From Lineus longissimus (Eukaryota; Nemertea; Pilidiophora; Heteronemertea; Lineidae), in NCBI RefSeq assembly GCF_910592395.1, contig NC_088318.1, forward strand, positions 4,860,756 through 4,920,755: a stretch of 60,000 bases of DNA. The letters run 5' to 3'. Shown one piece after another: positions 48,145 through 58,733 of the stretch. The notes under the pieces were generated by a model. The model saw nothing but the letters and a program-made list of their open reading frames with translations. It was not told the DNA's origin and searched no databases. The translations under genes and the position numbers were made by a program. Every line of letters begins with the position of its first letter. Position 1 is the first letter of the stretch.

Positions 48145-51100
48145 ACTCTGAAGATGGTAAAGTGATCAAGGAAGAGGCTGATGATGAAGGTGATCACGAC
48201 GGCAGTAGCGAAGATGACGATGACGAAGAGAGTGATGGTGATGACACGCAGCAATCCGATGATGTCAATGACGACAATGTCGCGTCTGATAATGAAATAA
48301 AAACCGCTGAGAAAGACAGTGACGTGGTGCAGCCAGAATCTGACGAGGAATTTGGTCTTAAATCTGAAAATAGTGAAGAAAAAGTTGACAATTTTGAAGA
48401 AAGTAAAGACGAAATTGATGCTTTAGAGAGTATAACAAAAAACATTGAGAATTTTGAAAAAAATATGCATGATTCTGATGAGAACGATTCTAATATTCGG
48501 ACTAAATCAGATACTTATGCAAACATGTTAGTGACATCGACTCCTAGTGTTGATCTTGCTCAGCCAATGAAACGAAAGTGCTCGTTTGAGATGGAAAGGA
48601 GTGTGGAGCACGACCTGTTGAGAAACAATTATCCTTCCTCTCATGAAACTGTGATGGATTTAAGTGCCAAAAGACCAAAGTTAGAGCATTCCTCTAGTGA
48701 TGTGTCACAGTCATCGCATAAACCTAATACATATCATAGTAGTTCAAGAAACAGTAGCATTGATCCGAGTCAGCCTTTGGACTTGTCACAAAAATCGTCG
48801 AGGAAGGCAACTCCAGAAAGTAAGGGCAGCACCACCTCAATTCCACTGCGGAATAGCCATCATGAACATCGGAATCACCGGAGGGAGTCGCGCAGTCCCT
48901 ATCACAATTCACGGAATAATTCACGGGAATCTCGGAGTAGCTATCAAGATTCTCGGAATAGTCACCGTGAGCATGATACGCATGGTACCGCAATATCACC
49001 ATCTTTAGCAAGCCTGCAGCAGAAATTTGGTAGCAACTTGGGCTACTGGTACAACGGTTGTTACCCGCAATTTCCTCATATGAACTACGTGTTCTCGCAT
49101 TTGAAAATACCAAGTCAGTACGATGTAATGCAGTACGATAAACGGTCACTAGAGGGCTGGTATGGCAAAATAATGCCCTCTATTACTCATCCTGTGAGTC
49201 GACAAACACAGATTCTGAAACCTGCTCTTCCCTCGGCCGCCCCTCGTCCAGTTTCGAACGCTAGTGGAGTTCGACGATCACCATCATCAGTGACATCGAC
49301 AGCGTCCTCTAGTCGGCCAAGTGCCAGTCTCCCAATATCAAAACCACCTATGGATATTCCTATTTTTTCAGACACTAAAACTGCCTTAAAGGGTAACTGC
49401 ACTGATTATAAATGCGACTGTAGCAAAGCCTACAGCTCGTTATATGAATTAAGTGTTCACATGCAGGATACTGGTCACATGCCGAGAAATACTAAAATCG
49501 GCCCCTCAGGTGATTATCCGAAATTAGTCCGTGGGCAGGACATGTGGTTAAATAGTGGGTCTGAGCAGACGAAACAGATTCTACGGTGCATGCAGTGTGG
49601 TGAGTCGTTCAAAAGTTTGCCAGAGTTGACAGTCCATATGATGAAAACGCAGCACTATGCGGATATATTTAGCTCTGCGCATCGTAAACTTCACAAGTGC
49701 ACAACCTTCTTTGAGAAGGAGAATGATACGAAGTCCGTTTTTAAGTGCCGAGTTTGTGATACGGAGTATGATTCTTTGGACGGGTTGGCCAATCACATGG
49801 TTGAGTCAAAACACCATAAAAAGCAAGGCTGGCGGTTCCAGAACAGCTCCAATGGTTCCTCTGCTCGACCAAAGGTGGAGACATCTGACAACACAGACGG
49901 ACTGAATCGAAAGTCTATCAAAAGGGAACAGATTTCAAAGGAGGATAGTCCAAAACCCATAACGAGCATTAAACGTGAAATTATAGACAATGATGTTTTG
50001 TGTGAAAAAAGATACACTGCTGGTAAAGATGAAAAAGGCCTTAACAATTCACTGCTGTTTGACGGGGATAAAAATGGCGACATTAACCATAATGATACGT
50101 CGTCGGAAATATCCGATGACGAGGTCGGAAATTTGTTGCAACCCTGCAAGGAGGAGGTGAAGGATGCTATTATAAAAGAGTTTATTGCAAGCGGGCATTC
50201 TACTCCTTCAGATCTTGATGAAGACATGGCGACGATTCGATGTGAGAACTGCTTGGAACGCATTCACACTGACGAGTTTGTTGAGCATGTGCGAGTTTGT
50301 ATCAGTAAGAAGTCGCAATCTGAAGTGATTGGGAAGTTGAAAGCCAAATTGACGGCAAGGTCAAGGTCATGTAGCGATGGTGACGATGAGTGTTTATCTG
50401 ACGATGACGACGAAAAAGACAAAAGCCGAATTGATGAGAATCTGTTGATGAATGGTAGCCACAATGTTGTTAAGTCTTTGCGAAAGTCTCTAGATGAATC
50501 AAAGGACATTTCGCCTTTAACAGGTAAGCTACCGAAGTCGAAGCAAGAGCCTGGCTCTGCTTTGAAAGCCATGGAACATTTCATAGATAACTTTAACGAG
50601 AAACGTTTGACGAAATCACGTCATGGAATGAAAGCGCGGTCGCTGCTGTACAACGTTCCCAACGTCTGTAACTACCCTAGCATATCACCTCTAGTTGGTA
50701 ATAATAATTACATTGACTCCAGTCGGTTCCTTAACCATGAGACGAAACCTTCTGTGAGGAATGAGGAGCGGAGAAAAAATGGTTCAGATACTGAGGATAG
50801 GGGGCGATCTCCTCGAGGCACGAGTCCTCCCAATGTGCAAAACTTTTCTCCAAAGTATGAGAGGATGATTGAGAATGAAAACGGAGGAGGTGCACTGCAT
50901 AGTCTGTATAAATTCGCCTCAATGGATCCAAGGAAAGTTGCACCGAAACTACGAGCCAAATTAGACCAAAAGCCGGACTTGTTGCAGACAGGATCGGATA
51001 ATCCTATCACACATTCACCTCAACCTATTCGCCTTTCTCCCACTCCAACCAAAGTTCTTGACACTAACGAGCCTGTTAAGCGATCAGAGAGATCCAGGGA

Positions 51101-51857
51101 TACACCAGAGAGAGCAAAAAATCACCATTCTCCTGTGAGAGAAATTGACAGAACTGTCAGCAGAGATTCAGATGGTCCGAGGCAGGATTTAACTGGCAAG
51201 GCTGATTGTGATCGTCTGCGCGATTCCCCATCTCCTGGCTCTGGGAAGAATCAGTATCTACGTGTTGAGCCCGAGAGCCCTTCGGACTCCAAGAGCAACG
51301 GATCAGCCTTAGACTCATTGAAAGGCCTTGTCGTAAAACATATGGAAAAGGGCGAACATCCTTTGAACAGTTTACAAAAGCTGATAAACTCAACCGACGG
51401 GAATCATGGACCAACAATTACATCGCTACAGAGTAAATTAGTGCAGAATGGTCCAGTGTGGTATTCCATGTCAAACTCTGTGTTCTCACCTAATAAGCTG
51501 CTTAGTCCGCACAGTAGGTCTGGCAGCCCTGTCCCAGAGCGTGGTGTAGGGGGACCCGGCGCTATGGATCTCACACCGGGGGCTCACACAAACAGTGATC
51601 ATGGTTCTCATAGTTCAGACTCGGACGAGGAAACAAAACCTAGCGACCTGAAGTGTGATTTTTGCGGAAAAGTCTTCTCAAGTAAAGGTGGTTGTCGATA
51701 TCACCGGAGTAAGTGTCCTCAGAATGTGCCACGTGGAATGGGTGGTCGAGAGGCCCGGATTGTACGGACGCCATATATGTATATGCCTCCCGAACATACA
51801 AATAAATTCTCAAAATATTACGAGATGGCCAGGGAACTTGCCAACAAGTCTAAATGA
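48145..51857 (+). CDS. tsh: Teashirt/tiptop-family zinc-finger protein, large 3' coding exon
   Basis: Open frame of about 1,237 codons ending at TGA 51855-51857. The frame stays open upstream to an ATG at 47850, but that part encodes hydrophobic low-quality sequence and is separated by a strong acceptor (pyrimidine tract then CAG at 48142-48144), so I start the exon at 48145 with one codon base supplied by an unseen upstream exon. Numbering from the 47850 ATG: acidic stretch about 99-200; VMDLS 268-272; PLDLS CtBP motif 309-313; Ser/Arg/His-rich 335-375; finger 1 with C522, C524, H537, H543; finger 2 C580, C583, H596, H602; finger 3 C633, C636, H649, H655; C2HC-like 798-817; C-terminal C2HC 1269-1289. 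The C-x2-C-x12-H-M-x4-H fingers with long spacers are the teashirt signature, and the short-first-exon, giant-second-exon layout is typical. The family comprises nuclear repressors that act with CtBP and Hox proteins in trunk patterning. No homeodomain was seen, unlike vertebrate TSHZ. Tiptop versus teashirt cannot be separated here. Confidence 0.88.
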
Positions 51858-52520
51858 CGTCAGGAGCAGGCTGCGTTGGACACCTAGAGGGGTCAGATCT
51901 TGCATAGGGTTCTGAGATCCAGCAACGAAGAGTCATTTGAGAATATCACAGAACCATCATCAGTTTAAAAATTTCTCAGGGATTGCAAAATTGCTTTCAA
52001 AGAAGTTACTCCTAAAGTATGAAGAAACCTTTTGTTAACTCTTTGGGAAAAAATATTTGAGGCTAGATTTAGAGTGTAAACAGAAAATGTTTCTAGTGAG
52101 AAAAAAAGTTAGGTCCAAGGATATACATGTAATGCATTTGCCTTTGATGTAGTTTCATATTTGCTCTTCCTGGACCCTAGTGCTGATGACACATCTGTAA
52201 CACTCCTCTCTGACATCTAACCAGATTTTGAAATATCAGTGAATCTTCCATGTTTTCATTTGATTTTCATGCATTTATTAATGTACTTTCTTTGTCTTGT
52301 AAATTTTTCTCAATCTCCAGGCAGCATCCGGGGCCATACTTTTGTACATAGTTTTACATTGTTACGGAGCAAAGTTTGGAGCCTGACTGTTACAAACTTG
52401 CTTGCCGATATCTGCATTTAGAAGAATTGAATTTCATGTATTGGTAAAGTTGAATCTCTTCATGTTTACAAACCTTTACGACCACAGCGGGAAAGGTATC
52501 AGTTTACCTTTGCATTACAA

Positions 52521-52526
52521 AATAAA
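52521..52526 (+). terminator. Polyadenylation signal AATAAA (first)
   Basis: Canonical AATAAA about 660 bases after the stop codon, inside the MITE copy at 52492-52684. Use is not proven. Confidence 0.4.
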
Positions 52527-52568
52527 CCAGACCTTCGCATAGTGTAGGATGAGGTGTAATAGAAATTG

Positions 52569-52574
52569 AATAAA
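52569..52574 (+). terminator. Polyadenylation signal AATAAA (second, preferred)
   Basis: Canonical hexamer followed about 40 bases later by T/GT-rich sequence (TTCTACTTCTTTAGTGTT). This arrangement is better than at 52521. It also lies inside the MITE. Confidence 0.45.
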
Positions 52575-53120
52575 ATTAATCTCCACAGGCCTTTACACTC
52601 CTTAAAATGAACTGTTCTACTTCTTTAGTGTTATATTTGCTCTCGAGGTAAGCACATATTTTTATGAGGTAAACCAATACCTTTAGTGGCCAACAATGAA
52701 TATGATTTGGGTTTGCTGCTGCCTACTTTTCTTCATCTTGACCAGTTGTATATTATTATCAAATTTAGGGCCAGCAATCAGTCATCCTATCTACTAATAG
52801 TCAGAAGGACTACCCTGTTCAAATACGTATAATTTATAAATTTGAAATTTGAAAAAGTCAAAACACGTTTTAGCAAATTTGCCTCCTTGATACCTGCAAT
52901 ACAGCAATGTTTATTTCTATTTACCAGTGCCACGAGTAAAAACAATGAACAAGAATGATGGGTGCGAGCCTTTAAAGCCAAAATCTTTGCTCCAGGTCTT
53001 TTGTCCGTACGCCCAATTACTTGCTCATTTCAAATCTGTGTGTATGAATATCTCTATTGTGAATTGACTGTAAATAAGAAAATATTTATTAAGTGGAATG
53101 TTGAGGTGTTTTCGGGACTT

Positions 53121-53382
53121 AAAGGGACAACTTGGCCAGAAGATATGTTGGTTTTCCACACAAAGACGGCTTCCGGGAGGCCATCAACTTCTCAAAACAG
53201 GATCATTGCAAAAACGACAGCAGTAAACATGAAACAGGGCCAGAACTTCACCAGCCATGTCCAAAACTGCCTCGCAACACTGGCGAAAACCATCAGTGTG
53301 ATACCACAGGTGGCGGCGCATGGTGGCAAGCAGGGGTATTATCCTCCTGGCCAGGTAAATACCACGCCCAAGTTGTCCCTTT
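53121..53382. mobile_element. Element with AAAGGGACAACTTGG ends, copy 1
   Basis: Perfect 15-base inverted repeats at 53121-53135 and 53368-53382. Non-coding 262-bp body with GGTGGCGGCGCATGGTGG near 53310. Overlapping short open frames are incidental. Superfamily not determined because no clear target duplication is seen. Confidence 0.72.
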
Positions 53383-53560
53383 GAGGAGGATCAACAGCTC
53401 CAGAAAGTGCCTGCACTAATGAAATTTACAAAGTTTGTCTACCGAGGGCAGTACTTGGATGTATCAGAAAATGTACACAGACCTTCTGCCAAATGTTTTT
53501 GCACACATTCCAGTGTACATTTGCAGCGCCCTCTGCATGGGAACACTGTAAACTACATTA

Positions 53561-53566
53561 AATAAA
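53561..53566 (+). terminator. Distal candidate polyadenylation signal AATAAA
   Basis: Canonical hexamer 1.7 kb after the stop codon in otherwise non-coding sequence. It would give a long 3' UTR if used. Confidence 0.25.
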
Positions 53567-53717
53567 ACGCTCAGAAAAATTTCGCTGTTAACTGGTAATT
53601 GCTTGAGTCTGTATTAGTAGGTAACAGAGACTGATGTTCTAGCAGAACTGATTGGAAGCAGGTAATTATGATAAATTGGCTTTCACTCAGTGTGCTGCCA
53701 AACGAATATTGGTGAAA

Positions 53718-54203
53718 TTAAAGGGATAGTCATGATGGCTGTGTTTATGTTGCTAGTGGCCAAATTTTGACTGAGGTTTGTGATGGGGCCAAATGCCCTC
53801 CTTGCAACAGTGATATCAACAAATTCTACTGTGGCATGAGATATGTTGTTTTCTCTTATAAACATGGCTTCCATTAGGACCATGACTTCTCCAAGCAAGA
53901 TTAGTGAAAAATATTGAACTGTAATAAACAGAGCACGACAATGGATTGTAGCCTTAGGCCTACCTGAAATTCACTGGGTCTGCCTAAAACCACCAAGCAA
54001 CAGAAGAAAAAATCCTTATCCAAAATCAGTATTAGTGTAACACTACATTTGGTAACACTACATTTGGTAACACTACATTTGGTAACACTACATTTGGTAA
54101 CACTACATTTGGTAACACTACATTTGGTGGCACATGGTGGCACATGGTGGCATGCTGGGGTATTATCCTCCAGACCACCTAAATCCCATGCCCAAGTTGT
54201 CCC
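53718..54203. mobile_element. Related element, copy 2, enlarged by an internal minisatellite
   Basis: Shares AGATATGTTG, GGCTTCC, ACTTCTC, GGGGTATTATCCTCC and right end CCAAGTTGTCCC with copy 1 in the same orientation; left end TTAAAGGGATAGT is decayed. Contains the 15-bp tandem at 54037-54127. Confidence 0.6.
54037..54127. repeat. Tandem repeat, 15 bp unit, 6 perfect copies
   Basis: GTAACACTACATTTG repeated six times, followed by TGGTGGCACA repeats to 54150. Perfect copies indicate recent expansion. Confidence 0.95.
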
Positions 54204-55529
54204 AAAGAGGCAAGGTGACCTAAAAAAAACAACTACAGTCATCACAACTGAAAAACATGGTGTTTATTTGGTTTCAACCCTCCTGTGGTTTGACAATAGG
54301 CAAAAGCTCGTGGGTCCAAAATGTGCAGCAAGCAGTGGCGTGTAAGGGAACAGGGTCCTGTTTGAATTGGTGATGAAAAGAATCCTCGTACAATCAGAAC
54401 AGTGTATTGGGATGGGAGAGACGCCTATTGATGATGTTGATTATCTTCATCTGGCCCACTTGGCTAATATTGCCAATGGTCCCCGTTTAAAACTTGAAAA
54501 GAGACTTGACTTGGCCTTAGCAGGAAGGACTAAATCAACAGCAATATTATGAGATGATAACTTGATTCCATAAAACCCAACCACGATTCTTTTTCATTAG
54601 GATGTTTGCCTTTGATGTGTATTGACTGACAAGCTCGCCTACGCTGTCGGCCTGTGACTGCCCATACCAACCAACTAATATATGGGCATCCCCAACGGGT
54701 GCATTTCAGCCAATTGCAGAGCCCAATTCATCACAATTATTTCCTCGCGATCAAAAATGCTAGTGTGTGCAGGGCTTCGATGGCTGCTAAGGCAGTATGT
54801 CACATGATATAAACACATAAATCAATTGCCTAGATTAAGCATCCATCATGGCTGAACGGGGAATTTATGTCCCAACATGGGAAGGGGGGCTCCAAAGTTG
54901 AAGCACAGTTGGACTGTCGATGCAGCAGAAAGATCTGGAAATTTGGATTAATATCCAATGGATTTCATTAAAAGATCTCTCAAAAACCTAGTGCAACCCA
55001 TCTCGTTTACACATGTTTACATCTAGCTGATCACTTTTTTCTGAACCACCCTGTCCAGCAAACGTTCATGGGACAATTGACGTGATGCCCCCCTTCAGCT
55101 GTCAGTAACGATGTTTTCCTTGCATGTGGTGTGGCTAAATCTAGATAGATATAATTCAGTTTCACTGATCTAAGAATATTGGAGTCCAGCCAAAAAACCA
55201 CATGTTCGTTTGTTCGACATGTTCAATTTAGATAAACAATGGATTGATGACACTACTGTCCAATAGTCATGATGTCATGTTCCAGTCAAGCCTTCCTGCC
55301 GATTTCCTAGTAATTGATGAAGCGGTATTATATCAGTGAAAGTAGATATTTTGGGAGGCATAATCAGTTGATTATAAAAAAGCTTTATAACTGCGGTATT
55401 GTTGTTTATCCAAGGTGATTACACATGTAGGATGTGATTCCTATTTTTACAACTATTTCTATTTTATTGTTTTGGCCTAGTGGAAGGGAAGAGGGCACAT
55501 TTTGCTAAGGGTTGACCATGGGCAGCGCC

Positions 55530-55711
55530 ATTTTGACAGGAACGTGAAATCATAAAGCAATTGGAACTCTTCCAAAACGGAGTGAATGCCAATTTCAAGG
55601 GTGGGAATCTGTCCATTGTTTTCAGGGAACAGACTCCCACCATTGGAACTGGCATTCACTTCATTTTAAATGAGTTCTACTTCCTGTATGATTTCAAGAT
55701 CTTGCCAAAAT
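55530..55711. mobile_element. MITE with ATTTTGGC ends and central hairpin, copy 2
   Basis: Same orientation as 41943-42131: ATTTTGACAGGAA left end, CTTGCCAAAAT right end, and central GAATGCCAATTTCAAGGGTG pairing with its near-complement up to 55657. Confidence 0.72.
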
Positions 55712-56519
55712 GATGGTGCCTATGGTCAACCCATAATGTAGCAAATCTTCTCTGTACTGACTTGAATCTAACCTAAACTTTCAAGACTCCTTTAATGTAG
55801 GGCCAGTGTATCTCAGATCTTTGCTCCACGGAATGTCATTAGTCGATTGAAGTTAGATGTAGTTATTCTGTAAATATACAATGGTGGCCTTTACATGATG
55901 TAATTTTCATTTCTTGAACTTGTAATCTTGCAGTTGGTTAAACTGTTGAAGTGGTAACCTGTAGTGTTTAGTGTTGTTGCAAGGTGCCAACTCTTGGTGC
56001 AAGTTTTATCTAATTGTGGCATCAAGTTGTATTATGGTTATGGTGCCTAATTCAAGTGGAACCATTGTTAACGTGAGGCTAGTTACATGTACTTCTGATT
56101 AACTACATCATGTTATATGGTGTCATTTAGTCATGAGACATATCAACACCACTGCTCACCTTAAAAGTAACTATATACATAAGTTACCATACGTTTTATG
56201 GTACTGGTATATAACTACCATCTCATGACACCATTGGTGATAACAAGCATAGATTAAGGTTAATCCATGATTCTTGCTTCTAAGACTGGATCCAGAGAGG
56301 CCTGGAGGTGGATTGTTTTTCATGCAGTTTTTGCCATAACACCAAAAAAATTAAGTTTTCCTTTTCCTTTTCCATACATTTCCCCTTCTTGTTTCTCACT
56401 GTACACCAAAAACAGATGGAAATTTAGGCTATTTTGGTCTTCCTTCTCCATACAGTAGGCTACTCGGAAAGTGATTGTAATAGTCTCTTTGGTGTAGTGG
56501 TTGATTTGATTGTAGATTA

Positions 56520-56955
56520 TAATGGTACTATTGGTGTGATGGTGAAATTGACTGTAATGACCCAATTGGTTTTACGGTGAAATTGACTAATGGCACTATT
56601 GGCATTGTGGTGAAAGTGACAGTAATGGTCCCATTGCCGTTGTGGTGAAAGTGACTGTAATGATCGCATTGTCATTATAGTAAAATTGACTAATGACACC
56701 ATTGACGTTATGGTGAAAGTGACTGTAATGTTCCCTTTAGGCATTATGGTGGGAGTGACTGTAATGTTCCATTTGGTGTTATGGTGAAAGTGACTGTAAA
56801 GATCCCTATGGTGTTATGATAAAAGTGACTAAAGAGCCTATGGTGTTATGGTAAAATTGACTGTAATGATCCCTTTGGTGTTATGGTAAAATTGACTGTA
56901 TTGACGCCATTGGTGTTATGGTGAGTGGCATTATGGCAAAAGTGACTGAATTGGC
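56520..56955. repeat. Degenerate minisatellite, about 33-36 bp unit, about 12 copies
   Basis: Recurring ATTGGTGTTATGGTGAAAGT then GACTGTAATGATCCC with many substitutions. Confidence 0.88.
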
Positions 56956-57720
56956 ACAATAAATGATTCCACAACACACCATATATGCGTTATTGTGTTA
57001 TGGTGCCGTTTTCCTCCTTGGCATCATTGCTCTATCTTCATTGAAAATCTCCATATTTATGTATATTTTGTCTGGCTATCTAATAGCCCAATGTTATAAG
57101 CTTAATAAATATTTGACTTTTCCATGTACATCTAGAGTTTATCATGTTCTTCTTTCAAAGCCATGGTTTTGTTAATGGATCCGTGGCCAACTTATGTCCA
57201 GAAGTATAAAGTATGTCGTCATTTTCTTTTGCGTTCCAAGATGATCACGACAACCAGCGCATATCATTTCCCACACCTTCTCTCCCCTCTTCTTCTTGTT
57301 TGGCTTTCTTCTCAGGCATGTCACATGGACACACGAACGGGAGAGATAGCAGCACCACTGGGACGTTGGTCGCCTGTCTCAACTCTCCTTAAATCAGAAT
57401 GATGTTGTGGCCATGTGGCCCCCTGTGGTCTGTGTATGCTGGTCTTGTCTTCGAATATATCAAATATCATACCAAAATACAATGTCCCGAGTAATCACTG
57501 ATCATGCCCGCTGTTAGAACTCTACTGCATCTTAATGGCAAAAAGAACAGCTTTTTTACCGTTGATGACAACTGAGAGAAGCTATGAACCATGAGAAGCT
57601 CGACTGTCTCATGAATACTAAACACGGACTTGTACACCGGCATACACAGGTCATGAAATCTGTCAGAATAAAGTGTCTTTCAGATAGATCTTGCCAAAGA
57701 TAGTTGGATAGTTCTGGCCA

Positions 57721-58067
57721 ACGAAATGTTACAAAGCACTGGGGGGGGGTCATAGTTGACAAAAGATAGTTGACTGATACCTCTGTCATTGAACTATAAA
57801 AGTTGGATCACAAATAGAAATGTTACACAGCACTTGGGGGCTGGTATCACAGTTGACCAAAGATAGTTAACTGATACCTCTGGCATTGAACTATAAAAGC
57901 TTGATCACAAATAGAAATGTTACACAGCACTGGGCAGCCAGTGTCATAGTTGACCAGCTACAGTTGACTGATACCTCTGCCATGGAACTGTAAAAGTGTG
58001 ATCACAAATAGAAATGTTACACAGCCCTGGGCAGCCAGTGTCATAGTTGACCAGCTACAGTTGACAC
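57721..58067. repeat. Tandem repeat, about 94-98 bp unit, 3.5 copies
   Basis: AAATGTTACACAGCACTGGG restarts at 57724, 57818, 57914 and 58012, each followed by GTTGACTGATACCTCTG and GATCACAAATAG. Confidence 0.93.
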
Positions 58068-58548
58068 TGTGAAAGAGCATTTGTTAGGCCTGCCTTAAGG
58101 AAAATATAGTCTTGAGCAACACCACTATTATTTTGGTAAGAGTAACCTTGTCACATTCCCGAGTTCAACGAAATACCACTGGCCAGAACAATATGAAAAA
58201 CACTTTACAATAGAGTTGGACACTTACTTTTCGAGGGGAATTTTTTTACTTCTTCACTGGTCCTGTGGAACATCTGGCGATATCTGGTTGAATCTCTAGA
58301 GAGTCTGCAATGATGAAGCAAAATACAATTTGTTGTGTGTGACTGTCTTCGGAGTGGTTGTGACTCGTCGTTCTTGCGGAAACATGTGTTATTGAAATTT
58401 TCTGTAACTTCGCAGAAATATTTTGGGACCAATCCATTTTCTCTCATCCTGAGGAAGAAGCATTAACCCCCGATTTCCTCATAACATAACATAACACCAA
58501 GTTTACATATAGATTAGAGGGCAGAGGCAATCAACGGTTAATGGATTA

Positions 58549-58733
58549 TATACACCTTTCCAGAAATGGGGCGCTGTGTCCGAAATAGTGATGTCATAAG
58601 GGGAAACTAGGCCTTATGGTGGAGGGACCAAGGAGATAGTCATGGTTGACCAACACACTTGAATGCCTTTAATGATGGACACGGGAAAAAGTTAGTTCCA
58701 GTGCAAGACACCAATTTCGGGAAGCATGTATAT
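58549..58733. repeat. Dispersed repeat C, copy 2
   Basis: Same orientation and close match to 35215-35399, starting TATACACCTTTCCAGAA and ending GGGAAGCATGTATA. Confidence 0.8.

Larger units (their letters stand above)
51858..52600 (+). other. Probable teashirt 3' untranslated region
   Basis: Non-coding AT-rich sequence after the stop codon. It contains TGTACATA at 52343-52350, which fits the Pumilio consensus UGUANAUA, and AATAAA hexamers at 52521-52526 and 52569-52574. A T/GT-rich stretch at 52611-52640 after the second hexamer could be the downstream element, placing cleavage near 52590-52605. The final part of this UTR (from 52492) is formed by a MITE. A longer form could use AATAAA at 53561-53566. 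Transcript ends are inferred, not seen. Confidence 0.5.
52492..52684. mobile_element. MITE with AAAGGTAT ends, copy 2, in the teashirt 3' UTR
   Basis: Left end AAAGGTATCAGTTTACC, right end GGTAAACCAATACCTTT, body related to the copy at 26433-26804. It contains the two AATAAA hexamers nearest to the teashirt stop codon. Confidence 0.7.

Noticed and set aside
54049-54345. Frames made of VTLHL or VTKCS repeats
   Set aside because: By-products of the 15-bp tandem array on both strands.
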